A stretch of DNA of 58,119 bases from NCBI GenBank assembly GCA_011051875.1, contig DRKI01000123.1, positions 1 through 58,119 on the forward strand, read 5' to 3'. Position 1 is the first letter of the stretch. The number at the start of each line of letters is the position of its first letter. Of this stretch, positions 18,894 through 27,806 are shown piece by piece. The position numbers and the translations under genes were made by a program. The stretch is from Desulfobulbus sp. GTDB taxonomy: Bacteria > Desulfobacterota > Desulfobulbia > Desulfobulbales > Desulfobulbaceae. The notes below the pieces were generated by a model that worked only from the letters and a program-made list of their open reading frames with translations, had not been told where the DNA came from and did not search any database.

Positions 18894-20851
18894 ACATGGT
18901 GACCCTTGGCAATCTCTCCCAGGCCGCGGCCTTTGCCGCCGCCCTGCTGGCCATGCTGCTCCTGCTGCTTGGCCTGGCGCGCAACGACCTGCGCTCCATC
19001 GAGGCGGGACGCCGTGCCCTGGCCGCAGTGGCCCTGTTCACCACCATGGCGGCCTTTGCCCTCTCACGGCTCTTCCTGACCGACAATTTCCAGGTGGAAT
19101 ACGTGGCATCCTACTCGGACCGTGCCCTGCCCCTCTTCTACAAGGCCACCTCTTTCTGGGCCGGGCAAAAGGGGTCCCTGCTCTTCTGGGCCTGGGTGCT
19201 CAGCCTCTACATCGCCCTGGTGGTCCGGAACACGCGCAACGAGACCCGGCGCAGAAATACGCCCTACATCTACCTGGTCCTGGCCTCCATCGTCGCCTTT
19301 TTCCTGCTTCTGCTCAACACGGTCTCCTCGCCCTTTACCCTGCTTCCCTTCACGCCGCCCGACGGCCAGGGGCTCAACCCCATGCTCCAGAACCCCGGCA
19401 TGATCTTCCATCCGCCGACCCTCTTTCTCGGCTACATCGGCTTCACCATCCCCTTTGCCTATGCCGTGGCCGCCATGATCTCCGGCCGGCTCGACCCGGA
19501 CTGGCTGCGCAAGACCAGGCGCTGGAACATCCTATCCTGGATCTTCCTCACCATCGGCATCATCCTCGGCGGCCAGTGGGCCTACGTGGAGCTGGGCTGG
19601 GGCGGATTCTGGGCCTGGGACCCGGTGGAAAACGCCTCCTTCATACCCTGGCTCGTCTCCACCGCTTTCATCCACACCGCCATCATCCAGGAACGGCGCA
19701 ACATCATGCGGGTCTGGAACATGGTCCTCATCGTGCTCACCTTCCTGACCTGTATCTTCGGCACCTACCTGGTGCGCAGCGGCGTGCTCCAGTCTGTCCA
19801 CGACTTCGGGGCCACGGGCCTGGGCGGATTCTTCCTGGTCTTCCTGGTTGTGACCGGTATCGGCTCGCTGATCCTGATCGCCGAAAGCTACAGCCAGCTC
19901 CGGACCGACCACAGCCTGGAATCACTGCTCTCCCGCGAGTCCACCTTCCTGTTCAACAACGTCATCCTGCTGGCCATCGCCTTTTCCACGCTGTTTGGCA
20001 CCATCTTTCCCCTGATCTCGGAGATGGTGACCGGAAAGAAACTCACCGTGGGCGAACCCTTCTTCAACCAGGTCAACACGCCGCTCTTCCTGCTCCTGCT
20101 GCTGCTCACCGGACTCTGTCCCCTGATCGGATGGCGCCGGGCCTCCATCGACAACCTGAAGAAGAACTTCCTGCTGCCAGCCTCCCTGGCCCTGGCCGGC
20201 GGCCTGGTCCTGTTCGTTCTCGGGGTGCGCACCTTCTATCCCCTGGCGGCCTTTTCCCTGGCCGTCTTTGTCAGCGCCACCATTCTCCTCGAATTCGCGG
20301 CCGGCGCCAGGGCGAGGAAACGGCTGACCGGCGAAAGCCTGCTCCTCGCCCTGCCGCGGGTCCTCTGGCGGCTCAGGCGGCGCTACGGCGGCTACGTGGT
20401 CCACTTCGGCATGGTGCTCATGGTCATCGGCATCACCGGCTCCACGGCCTTCAAGCAGGAAAAGGAGGCCACCCTCCGGCAGGGCCAGGCCATGACGATC
20501 GGCGACTACCAGCTCCGCTACACCGGCTTCAGGAGCTTCCAGGACCGGAACCGGACGGTCTATGCCGCCACCCTGGGCGTCACGAGAAACGGCCGTCCCG
20601 CCGGCGAGATGACCACCGAGCGACGGTACTACATCAATGCCGAGCAGCCGACCACCGAGGTCAGCCTGCGCATCAGCGCCCGGGAGGATCTCTATCTCAC
20701 CATGCCCATGATCGGCAGGAACAACGAGATCACCCTCAGGGCGGCGGTCAATCCCCTGCTGGTCTGGGGCTGGGTGGGCGGCGGCCTGATGGTGCTGGGC
20801 GGCATCATGACCATTATTCCCTCGCGCCGGCAGAAGAGACGGACAACATGA
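18890..20851 (+). CDS. ccmF: CcmF, haem lyase subunit of cytochrome c maturation
   Basis: A 653-residue polytopic inner-membrane protein that ligates haem from CcmE to apocytochromes. It has the family tryptophan-rich WWD motif (GWGGFWAWDPVENASF, about 237-252), conserved His-bearing loops (QNPGMIFHPPTLFLGYIGF), more than a dozen membrane helices and a large periplasmic domain near the C-terminus (about 515-625). ATG at 18890 overlaps the ccmE stop; a second ATG two codons later is also possible. Length is usual for the family. It overlaps the next gene by four bases. Confidence 0.97.
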   Translation: MNMVTLGNLSQAAAFAAALLAMLLLLLGLARNDLRSIEAGRRALAAVALFTTMAAFALSRLFLTDNFQVEYVASYSDRALPLFYKATSFWAGQKGSLLFWAWVLSLYIALVVRNTRNETRRRNTPYIYLVLASIVAFFLLLLNTVSSPFTLLPFTPPDGQGLNPMLQNPGMIFHPPTLFLGYIGFTIPFAYAVAAMISGRLDPDWLRKTRRWNILSWIFLTIGIILGGQWAYVELGWGGFWAWDPVENASFIPWLVSTAFIHTAIIQERRNIMRVWNMVLIVLTFLTCIFGTYLVRSGVLQSVHDFGATGLGGFFLVFLVVTGIGSLILIAESYSQLRTDHSLESLLSRESTFLFNNVILLAIAFSTLFGTIFPLISEMVTGKKLTVGEPFFNQVNTPLFLLLLLLTGLCPLIGWRRASIDNLKKNFLLPASLALAGGLVLFVLGVRTFYPLAAFSLAVFVSATILLEFAAGARARKRLTGESLLLALPRVLWRLRRRYGGYVVHFGMVLMVIGITGSTAFKQEKEATLRQGQAMTIGDYQLRYTGFRSFQDRNRTVYAATLGVTRNGRPAGEMTTERRYYINAEQPTTEVSLRISAREDLYLTMPMIGRNNEITLRAAVNPLLVWGWVGGGLMVLGGIMTIIPSRRQKRRTT

Positions 20852-21330
20852 AAACGGACAGGTCATCACAAAAATCGCCGATCCTGCTCCTGGTCCTGTT
20901 CCTGGCAATCCTGGCCGGAACGGCCCAGGCCCTGACCAGGACCGAGGTGGAAAAGAACCTGCTCTGCTACGGCTGTCCCGGCGAGCCCCTGAACATCGAC
21001 CGCTGCAGCCGCGGCGATCAGATGCGGGCCGAGATCGACCGCCGCCTGGCCCGGGGGCAGGACCTGGAGACGATCCTGGCCTTCTTTGTCAGCCGGTTCG
21101 GCGAGGAGATCCTGACCGTGCCGCCAAGAAGGGGGTTCAACCTGGTTGCCTGGGCCGCTCCCTTTGTCATGCTCCTCATCGGCCTGGTGACGGCCACCAT
21201 CCTGGTCCGCAGGTGGAAGGGAGCCGGCCGCAGCGGGAAAGCGGCACAGGGACACGGAAAAACGATACCCGACCCTGCCCTGCGCAGACGGGTGGAAGAA
21301 GAACTGCAGCAGCTGGAGGACGAACAGTGA
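20848..21330 (+). CDS. ccmH: CcmH/CycL-type thiol-disulfide protein with atypical Cys motif
   Basis: A 160-residue protein with an N-terminal signal sequence (ILLLVLFLAILAGTAQA), a short periplasmic domain and a C-terminal membrane helix (NLVAWAAPFVMLLIGLVTATILV). It should reduce the apocytochrome CxxCH thiols. The active site reads LLC40-YG-C43, followed by an extra Cys53, where the family usually has LRC-xx-CQN. Otherwise the domain follows the family pattern (QMRAEIDRRLARGQDLETILAFFVSRFGEEIL). A charged tail of about 35 residues follows the last helix. Coupled to ccmF and the next gene by four-base overlaps. Confidence 0.88.
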   Translation: MKTDRSSQKSPILLLVLFLAILAGTAQALTRTEVEKNLLCYGCPGEPLNIDRCSRGDQMRAEIDRRLARGQDLETILAFFVSRFGEEILTVPPRRGFNLVAWAAPFVMLLIGLVTATILVRRWKGAGRSGKAAQGHGKTIPDPALRRRVEEELQQLEDEQ

Positions 21331-21872
21331 CCATGGTCATCTTTTTTTCCGCCGTCGCCGGCACGGCTTTTGTCTATACCATCCTGCCCCTGCTGCGCCC
21401 CAGGCAAGGCTGGCTGCCGGCAGAAGAGGAGGGGGTGCGGCGGCAGGCCCTGCTGGCCGAAAAACGCGCCTATCTGCGGGCCATGCAGGACATCGACTTC
21501 GAGCACGCCTCGGGCAAGATCAATGACCGGGATCACGCCGAACTGCGCGACCACTATGCGGCAGAAGCAGCCAGGATCATCGGCGAGATCGAACTGCTCG
21601 ACCACCGTGGCCGGGACATGGAATCCTCCCCGGCTGTCGCCGGCAACGGTTCAGGCCGGAAGACAGCGCAGGAACCGGCCAGGGGCGGCAGCGCTCCGGC
21701 AGCGGCCCGCATCGCGGCGCTGCGGGAAAAACTGGACCAGCTCGAGATCGGCTGGGAGATGGGCGAGATCCGAAACGATGCCTATTTCGCCCTGCGCGAC
21801 ACCTACCGGCAGGAACTGGACTCGCTGGCCGGCCGCCTTCGGGAGCAGGAGAAGGACCATGGCCGCGGATGA
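21327..21872 (+). CDS. CcmI-like membrane-anchored assembly factor (N-terminal module)
   Basis: A 181-residue protein with an N-terminal membrane helix (MVIFFSAVAGTAFVYTILPLL) and a hydrophilic helical remainder with two copies of a repeat resembling the CcmI N-terminal domain (LAEKRAYLRAMQDIDFEHASGKINDRDHAELRD and LREKLDQLEIGWEMGEIRNDAYFALRD). It probably tethers the haem ligation complex. The GTG start at 21327 is preferred because GGAGGA lies six bases before it and it overlaps the ccmH stop (GTGA); an ATG at 21333 is an alternative. It lacks the TPR part of a full CcmI, which a later gene (24185) may supply. Confidence 0.75.
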   Translation: MTMVIFFSAVAGTAFVYTILPLLRPRQGWLPAEEEGVRRQALLAEKRAYLRAMQDIDFEHASGKINDRDHAELRDHYAAEAARIIGEIELLDHRGRDMESSPAVAGNGSGRKTAQEPARGGSAPAAARIAALREKLDQLEIGWEMGEIRNDAYFALRDTYRQELDSLAGRLREQEKDHGRG

Positions 21873-22581
21873 CTACCTCGAAGTCAGCGGTCTGTGCAAG
21901 GAGTACGAGGGATGCCGGGCCCTGCGCGACCTCTCCTTTCGCCTGGCCAGGGGCGATTTCCTGACCCTTTTCGGCCCGAATGGCGCTGGAAAGTCCACCC
22001 TGCTCCGGATCATCGCCACGCTGACCGCGCCTGATTCCGGCCGGGTGAGAGTGGACGGGGCAGACCTGGAGGATGGATCGGAAGAGTTCAGGAAACGCCT
22101 GGGCTTCATCTCCCACCACGCCCTGCTCTATGACCAGATGAGCGCCCTGGAGAACCTGGTCTTCTCCGCATCCCTGTACGGGGTGGCCGATCCCGGGGCC
22201 AGGGCGGAGGAACTCCTGGCGCAGGTGGACCTCCAACTCCACCGGCACCGGCTGGCCGGCACTTTCTCCAGGGGTATGCGCCAGCGGCTGAGCATCGCCA
22301 GGGCCCTGGTCAACGACCCGGACCTGCTGCTGCTGGACGAACCCTTCACCGGCCTTGACCGGCAGGCGGCGCTCCTGCTCGGTGAACTGCTCCTGGTCCT
22401 GAAAGAACGGCGCCGCACCATTATCATGGTCACCCATGACCTGGACCGCGGCCTGGCCATGGCCTCCCGGGTCGGGATCCTGGCCGGCGGCCGCCTGGCC
22501 TTCCTGGAACCACGGCACAGGATCGATGCCGCCGCCTTTGCCGGGCTCTACCTGGCGACCATCAACGGTGAGACATCGTGA
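21859..22581 (+). CDS. ccmA: CcmA, ATP-binding subunit of the haem/CcmE-release ABC transporter
   Basis: A 240-residue ABC ATPase. Walker A is GPNGAGKST (about 37), the Q-loop is near FISHHALLYDQM, the signature reads FSRGMRQR and Walker B is LLLLDEPF, with a switch His in THDLDRG. With CcmB and CcmC it forms the complex whose ATP hydrolysis releases holo-CcmE. AAGGA is just before the ATG. It overlaps the CcmI-like gene by 14 bases and ccmB by four. Standard length. Confidence 0.95.
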   Translation: MAADDYLEVSGLCKEYEGCRALRDLSFRLARGDFLTLFGPNGAGKSTLLRIIATLTAPDSGRVRVDGADLEDGSEEFRKRLGFISHHALLYDQMSALENLVFSASLYGVADPGARAEELLAQVDLQLHRHRLAGTFSRGMRQRLSIARALVNDPDLLLLDEPFTGLDRQAALLLGELLLVLKERRRTIIMVTHDLDRGLAMASRVGILAGGRLAFLEPRHRIDAAAFAGLYLATINGETS

Positions 22582-23246
22582 GATCCGCCTGGCTCGTCAT
22601 CCGCAAGGACCTGCGCGCCGAACTGCGCCGGCCCCAGGCCATGATCGCCATGCTCTTTTTCGGCTTCCTGCTGCTGGTGATCCTCGACGTGGCAGTCCCG
22701 GCCGGCACGGAGATCACGCCGGAGACCGGGGCCGGTATCCTCTGGGTGGCCATTACCTTTTCCTCGGTGCTCGGCCTGGGCAGGAGCTTTGACCGGGAAA
22801 AGGAGAACCACTGCCTGGAGGGACTGCTGCTCAGTCCGCTCAGCCCGGAGGGACTGTTCGGGGCCAAGATGGCGGTCAACTGCATCTTCATGGGACTGGC
22901 AGAGCTGGCCATCCTGCCGCTCTTTTTCATCCTCTACGGCGATGCCTTTCTCCGCTCCCTGCCCGCGCTGGCCCTGGTCCTGCTGCTCGCCAACAGCGGC
23001 TTTGCGGCCACCGGCACCCTGTTTGCGGCCATCACCGCCGGTGCAGACCGCAACGAGGCCCTGCTGCCCATGCTCTTCTTTCCCCTGGTCATGCCGCTCA
23101 TCGCCATGGCGGTCCGGGCGACCGGCATGATCTTCGCTGGCGCACCCCTGCCGGAGTACAGTTCCTGGCTGCAGGTGATGGCGGCCTTTACCCTCATCTT
23201 CACCGGCCTCGGCTTCCTGGTCAGCCGCCACATATTCCGCGACTGA
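22578..23246 (+). CDS. ccmB: CcmB, membrane subunit of the CcmABCD complex
   Basis: A 222-residue membrane protein with six predicted helices and the N-terminal family motif (AWLVIRKDLRAELRRP) followed by FDREKENHCLEGLLLSPLSP in the first cytoplasmic loop. Starts with GTG in the overlap GTGA with the ccmA stop. It partners CcmA in the transporter that frees haem-loaded CcmE from CcmC. Confidence 0.95.
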   Translation: MRSAWLVIRKDLRAELRRPQAMIAMLFFGFLLLVILDVAVPAGTEITPETGAGILWVAITFSSVLGLGRSFDREKENHCLEGLLLSPLSPEGLFGAKMAVNCIFMGLAELAILPLFFILYGDAFLRSLPALALVLLLANSGFAATGTLFAAITAGADRNEALLPMLFFPLVMPLIAMAVRATGMIFAGAPLPEYSSWLQVMAAFTLIFTGLGFLVSRHIFRD

Positions 23247-23290
23247 AAGACCGGGGCAGACAACACGAACCAGAAACAACAACCGAAAGC

Positions 23291-24004
23291 ATGATCCCCC
23301 GAACCCGGAACCCGGAACCTGTCCTGATCACCTGCACGGCCCTGCTCTTTGCGGCAGCCGTGTACGCGGTTTTTTTCCATGCCCCTGCGGAACGGGTCAT
23401 GGGCCTGGTCCAGAAGATATTCTATTTCCACCTCTCCTGTGCCCTGGTGGCCTTTCTCTCCTTCACCACTGCCTGCATCAGTGGTGTGGCCTACCTGGTC
23501 AGCCGTGACCTAAAATGGGATGTCCTGGGCGCGGCAGCGGTGGAGATCGGCCTGGTCTTCACCACCCTGGTCCTCGCCACCGGCATGCTCTGGGGCCGGC
23601 CGGTATGGAATGCCTGGTGGACCTGGGACCCGCGGTTGACCACGTCACTGATCCTCTGGTTCATCTTCGCCGCCTACTTCATCCTCCGCGCGGCTGTGGA
23701 AAAGCGGCAGCAGAGGGCCGCCTACTGCGCGGTGATGGCCATTGCCGGCTTTGTCGATGTCCCCATCGTCTTTCTCTCGGCCCGCCTGTGGCGATCCATC
23801 CACCCGGTGGTGATCCGGGCGGACGGTGTCAACATGGCACCCCCCATGCTGACCGCGCTGCTCGTCTCCCTGGCGGCCTTTGCAGCCCTGTGGGGCGTTC
23901 TGCTCCGCCGCCGCGTCCGGATCCTGGCCATGGCGGAACAGATCCGCATCCTGGAGCATCGACTGGACCGCGAACCCGCCCAGGCCCGGCGGGCACGGTA
24001 CTGA
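23291..24004 (+). CDS. ccmC: CcmC, haem delivery protein for CcmE
   Basis: A 237-residue polytopic membrane protein that loads haem on CcmE. The WWD haem-handling motif is GRPVWNAWWTWDPRLT (about 98-113), with flanking conserved His residues in KIFYFHLSCA and SIHPVVI. Six helices. A coiled C-terminal tail (MAEQIRILEHRLDREPAQARRARY) is longer than usual. 44 bases separate it from ccmB; no new promoter was recognised there. Confidence 0.95.
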   Translation: MIPRTRNPEPVLITCTALLFAAAVYAVFFHAPAERVMGLVQKIFYFHLSCALVAFLSFTTACISGVAYLVSRDLKWDVLGAAAVEIGLVFTTLVLATGMLWGRPVWNAWWTWDPRLTTSLILWFIFAAYFILRAAVEKRQQRAAYCAVMAIAGFVDVPIVFLSARLWRSIHPVVIRADGVNMAPPMLTALLVSLAAFAALWGVLLRRRVRILAMAEQIRILEHRLDREPAQARRARY

Positions 24005-24035
24005 CAACACGCAACACAAACCTGGGAGGACCCCC

Positions 24036-24188
24036 ATGAACAGCACATTTTTTCTGATCGCGGCCTACCTGGCCATCTGGGCCGGAATCTTCGGCTACCT
24101 CCTTGTCACCGGCCGTCACCAGCAACGGCTGGCCCGGCGGCTGGAAATGCTGGAGGAACGTATCAGCCGGACGGAGGCAGGACAGTGA
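24036..24188 (+). CDS. ccmD: CcmD-like small membrane protein (50 residues)
   Basis: A 50-residue protein with one N-terminal helix (FFLIAAYLAIWAGIFGYLLV) and a charged, coiled tail (QQRLARRLEMLEERISR). Position directly after ccmC, length and topology fit CcmD, which holds CcmABC and CcmE together. GGGAGGA precedes the ATG by five bases. Its stop overlaps the next gene (GTGA). Sequence identity to known CcmD cannot be judged at this length, so the name rests largely on context. Confidence 0.8.
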   Translation: MNSTFFLIAAYLAIWAGIFGYLLVTGRHQQRLARRLEMLEERISRTEAGQ

Positions 24189-24769
24189 CCAACACACGGA
24201 CGACCAGGGAATTCGTGGTCATCTCCTTCTTCTGGACCATCCTGGCGCTGATGGTCACCTTCGGCATCCTCACCACCCTGCGCGGTCCGGCCGCCGAACG
24301 GGGCGCAGTGCCCACTGCCACAGCAGACAAAAAGAAGGAAATCGAGGAAAAGATCGCCATCTACAAAAGCATCCTCCAGGAAAAGCCCGACAGCCTCAAG
24401 GCCCTGATCGGGCTGGGCGATCTCTACTTCGACGACCACAGGTTCGAACAGGCCATCGAGACCTTTCTCAAGGCCCGGGCCATTGCACCGCGGAATGTGC
24501 ACGTGGCCAACGACCTTGGCCTGCTCTACCTCAACACCGGTGAGCCGGACAAAGCCATGGCCCAGTTCAACAGGGCCCTGGAGATCGACCCGGCCCACCT
24601 GGAAAGCCTTTATTATATCGGCATGATCCATGTCTCCAGGGGCGAACCGGAGCAGGGCCTGGAAGTCCTCGGCAAGGTGTTGGCGGCCGGTCCCGGCCCG
24701 GACCTGGCCCGCCAGGTGAACCGGGAGATGGAGGCAATCCGCCGCGCCATGAAGGGGGCCGGGCAGTGA
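24185..24769 (+). CDS. TPR protein of the ccm operon (CcmI C-terminal/NrfG-like)
   Basis: A 194-residue protein with an N-terminal membrane helix (FVVISFFWTILALMVTFGIL) and about three tetratricopeptide repeats (SLKALIGLGDLYFDDHRFEQAIETFLKARAI; VHVANDLGLLYLNTGEPDKAMAQFNRALEIDP; LESLYYIGMIHVSRGEPEQGLEVLGK). It should bind apocytochrome C-termini in the periplasm, as the TPR half of CcmI does. With the CcmI-like gene at 21327 it appears to reconstitute a split CcmI. GTG start overlaps ccmD. Last gene of the operon; no ccmG thioredoxin gene is present in this cluster. Confidence 0.85.
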   Translation: MTNTRTTREFVVISFFWTILALMVTFGILTTLRGPAAERGAVPTATADKKKEIEEKIAIYKSILQEKPDSLKALIGLGDLYFDDHRFEQAIETFLKARAIAPRNVHVANDLGLLYLNTGEPDKAMAQFNRALEIDPAHLESLYYIGMIHVSRGEPEQGLEVLGKVLAAGPGPDLARQVNREMEAIRRAMKGAGQ

Positions 24770-24821
24770 GGGCGCCGTGGCCGGCCACCTTTTCATCCGG
24801 TCCGCTCATACTCAATAAAGG

Positions 24822-24867
24822 TTAACAACCGGCAGCGTCCATGGTATTCTCATCGGTGATCCATCAC
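24822..24867 (+). promoter_or_regulatory. Sigma-70 promoter with palindrome at the transcription start
   Basis: TTAACA, 17 bases, TATTCT (24822-24850) upstream of the acyl-activating operon. A perfect twelve-base palindrome, GTGAT-CC-ATCAC, at 24856-24867 covers the predicted start, which fits repressor binding. The repressor is unknown. Confidence 0.5.
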
Positions 24868-24926
24868 TGAAACACGACTCCCGCAGGCGCGGGCAAGGAA
24901 TACCAGGCCCGTGCCGGAGGACGAGC

Positions 24927-27806
24927 ATGGCCCATGCGACCGGCAACGGACGGCAGCAGCCCGCGGACAGGGCAGACCTTCTCCTGGACCTGGTCCGCCG
25001 CCTGACCAGGGAACTGCACCCGCAGGCGGTGACCCTGCCGGAGATCACCTTGGACAGCCTGCTCGACCGGGACCTGGGACTTGACAGCCTGGCCCGGGTC
25101 GAGCTGCTCAACCGGATCGAAGACACCTTCCGGCTGCGGCTCCCGGAACAGGTCCTGGCCGGCGCCGAGACCCCCCGCGACCTGCTTCGCCACCTGGACC
25201 GGGGCGACCGGCGTCCCGAGCCGGTTGTTCGTCCAGGACCGGGGCCGGCCCCTGTGGGCATGGAGACGGAACAGGGTGATCTCGCCCCCCATGCCGCCAC
25301 CACCCTTCCCGAGGTCCTGGCCGCCCACGCGGCCGCCCGACCGGACCGGCTGCACCTGCTTCTCGAGACACGGGACGGCGACGAACCGCTCACCTACCGT
25401 GACCTCGATCACGCCGCCCGCTCCATGGCCGCCGGCCTGCAGCGCCACGGCCTGCAGGCCGGGGAGACCGTGGCCATCATGCTGCCCACGGGCCTGGACT
25501 ATTTTTTCACCTTCTTCGGCATCCTCCTGGCCGGCGGCGTTCCGGTGCCCCTCTATCCACCGGCCCGGCCCTCCCAGATCGAGGAACACCTGCGCCGGCA
25601 CCAGGCCATCCTGGCCAACTGCGGCGCCCGCTTCCTGGTCGCCGATCCCGGGGTCAAGGGTGTGGCCGGCCTGCTCAAGGGCGCCGTGGCCTCCCTGGAA
25701 CGGGTCGCCACCGTTGCCGAGTTCCGCGGCCGGGCAACGGAATTCACCGCGGTTCCGATCCATGCCGACGACATCGCCTTTCTCCAGTACACCTCGGGTT
25801 CCACCGGCGATCCCAAGGGGGTTATCCTGACCCACGCCAACCTGCTGGCCAACATCCGGGCCATGGGTCAGGCCTGCGCGGTGAACTCCGGGGATATCTT
25901 CGTCAGCTGGCTGCCCCTCTACCACGACATGGGCCTGATCGGCGCCTGGCTGGGCAGCCTCTACCACGGCTGCCGCCTGGTGATCATGCCGCCTCTCTCC
26001 TTCCTTGCCCGACCCGAGCGGTGGCTTGCCGCCATCACCCGCCACCGGGGCACCCTCTCCGCCTCGCCAAATTTCGGCTACGAATTCTGCTGCCGGAGGA
26101 TCGGCGACGCCGCGCTTGCAGACCTGGATCTCGGCTCCTGGCGCCTGGCCTTCAACGGCGCAGAGCCGGTGAGCCCGGTCACCATCGGAACCTTCTGCCA
26201 GCGCTTTGCCGGTTGTGGTTTCCGCAGGGAAGCCATGACCCCGGTCTACGGCCTGGCGGAATCCTCGGTGGGCCTGGCCTTTCCACCACCCGGCCGCGGC
26301 CCGCTCATCGACCGTGTCCGGCGGGGCCCGCTCGTCCGGGACGGCCGCGCCCTGCCGGCCGCGGCCGAGGATGACACGGCCCTGCAGTTTGCCGGCTGCG
26401 GTTTTCCCCTGCCCGGTCACCAGGTGCGGGTGGTGGACGAGAGCGACCGGGAACTGCCGGAACGTACCCAGGGCCGGCTCCAGTTCAAGGGTCCCTCGGC
26501 CACCTCGGGCTACTTCCGCAATCCGGAACAGACCCGGTCCCTGTTCCACGGCCCGTGGCTCGACACCGGCGACCTGGCCTATATCGCCGGCGGGGAGATC
26601 TTTCTCACCGGCCGGGTCAAGGAGATCATCATCCGCGGCGGCCGCAACATCTACCCGCACGAGCTAGAAGGAGCCGTCAACGACATCGAGGGAATCCGGC
26701 GTGGCTGCACCGCGGTCTTCGGCGCCACCGACCCGGAGACCGGCACCGAACGGCTGGTGGTGCTGGCCGAATCGAGAAAACAGGAGAGCCGGGCCCTGGA
26801 GACCATGCGTCAGCAGATCAACGAGGTCACGGTGGACCTGCTGGGCTCACCGCCCGATGACGTGGTCATCGCGCCGCCGGGCACCGTGCTCAAGACCTCC
26901 AGCGGTAAGATCCGCCGGACCGCCTGCCGCGCTCTGTACGAACAGGGCCGCCTCACCGGGCCGCAGCGCGCGGTCTGGCTCCAGCTCGTCCGCCTCTTCC
27001 TGGCAGGACTGGCACCCCGGGCCCGCCGGTTCCTGCGCCGCAGCGGCGAATACCTGTACGCGGCCTGGTGCTGGCTGCTCCTGGCGGTACTGGCCCTGGT
27101 GACCTGGCCGGCGGTGGTGCTCCTGCCGGTGCGCCGTTGGCGCTGGCGCCTGCTCCGTGGTATCCTGCGATTGCTCGCCCTGCTCACCGGCACCGGGATC
27201 ACGGTCCGCGGCCGGGACAACCTGGCGGATCCCTCGATCCTGGTGGCCAACCACGCCAGCTACCTGGACGGGCTGGTCCTGGCCGCGGCCCTGCCCGTGC
27301 ACCCGGCATTTGTGGCCAAGGCGGAGCTTGCGGCCAACCCGGTGTCGCGGCTCTTTCTCTCCCGGCTGGGGGTGATCTTCGTGGAGCGGTTCGACTTTGA
27401 AAAAAGTGTGGAAGATGCCCGCCGGATCGGTGAACTGGTCCGGGCCGGCGAACGGGTGCTCTTCTTTGCCGAGGGCACCCTGCAGCGGATGCCGGGCCTG
27501 CTCCCCTTCCAGATGGGCGCCTTCGTGGCCGCGGCCCGTGAAGGAGCAAAGGTCACGCCGATCATCATCCGCGGCACCCGCAACAAGCTGCGCGCCGACT
27601 CCTGGTTCCCGCGCCCGGGCGCGGTGCATGTCAGCATCCTCAGCCCCATCTTGCCGGACGGCGACGACTGGGCCGCCGCGATCAGGCTCCGCGACCGGGT
27701 ACGGAAGGAGATCCTGCGCCGCGTGGGCGAGCCAGACCTGGCCACGGTCTACACCTCGCTGGCCCAGATGGATATCGAACGACCGGAACAGGAGCAGGAA
27801 GAATGA
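24927..27806 (+). CDS. Three-domain fusion: acyl carrier protein, fatty acyl-AMP ligase, PlsC-type acyltransferase
   Basis: A 959-residue protein. Residues about 15-95 are an acyl carrier domain with the phosphopantetheine serine Ser54 in DRDLGLDSLARVELL. Residues about 130-660 are an AMP-forming ligase of the FAAL type: the P-loop LQYTSGSTGDPKGVIL, the FFGILLAGGVPVPLYPP segment, and DTGDLAYIAGGEIFLTGRVKEIIIRGGRNIYPHE near the C-terminal hinge. Residues about 740-950 are a glycerolipid acyltransferase with NHASYLDG (HX4D) and FAEGTLQRMPGLLPFQMGAF. A hydrophobic segment (about 710-745) precedes it. One chain could activate a fatty acid, load it on its own carrier and transfer it to a lipid acceptor at the membrane. 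It overlaps the next gene by four bases. Confidence 0.93.
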   Translation: MAHATGNGRQQPADRADLLLDLVRRLTRELHPQAVTLPEITLDSLLDRDLGLDSLARVELLNRIEDTFRLRLPEQVLAGAETPRDLLRHLDRGDRRPEPVVRPGPGPAPVGMETEQGDLAPHAATTLPEVLAAHAAARPDRLHLLLETRDGDEPLTYRDLDHAARSMAAGLQRHGLQAGETVAIMLPTGLDYFFTFFGILLAGGVPVPLYPPARPSQIEEHLRRHQAILANCGARFLVADPGVKGVAGLLKGAVASLERVATVAEFRGRATEFTAVPIHADDIAFLQYTSGSTGDPKGVILTHANLLANIRAMGQACAVNSGDIFVSWLPLYHDMGLIGAWLGSLYHGCRLVIMPPLSFLARPERWLAAITRHRGTLSASPNFGYEFCCRRIGDAALADLDLGSWRLAFNGAEPVSPVTIGTFCQRFAGCGFRREAMTPVYGLAESSVGLAFPPPGRGPLIDRVRRGPLVRDGRALPAAAEDDTALQFAGCGFPLPGHQVRVVDESDRELPERTQGRLQFKGPSATSGYFRNPEQTRSLFHGPWLDTGDLAYIAGGEIFLTGRVKEIIIRGGRNIYPHELEGAVNDIEGIRRGCTAVFGATDPETGTERLVVLAESRKQESRALETMRQQINEVTVDLLGSPPDDVVIAPPGTVLKTSSGKIRRTACRALYEQGRLTGPQRAVWLQLVRLFLAGLAPRARRFLRRSGEYLYAAWCWLLLAVLALVTWPAVVLLPVRRWRWRLLRGILRLLALLTGTGITVRGRDNLADPSILVANHASYLDGLVLAAALPVHPAFVAKAELAANPVSRLFLSRLGVIFVERFDFEKSVEDARRIGELVRAGERVLFFAEGTLQRMPGLLPFQMGAFVAAAREGAKVTPIIIRGTRNKLRADSWFPRPGAVHVSILSPILPDGDDWAAAIRLRDRVRKEILRRVGEPDLATVYTSLAQMDIERPEQEQEE

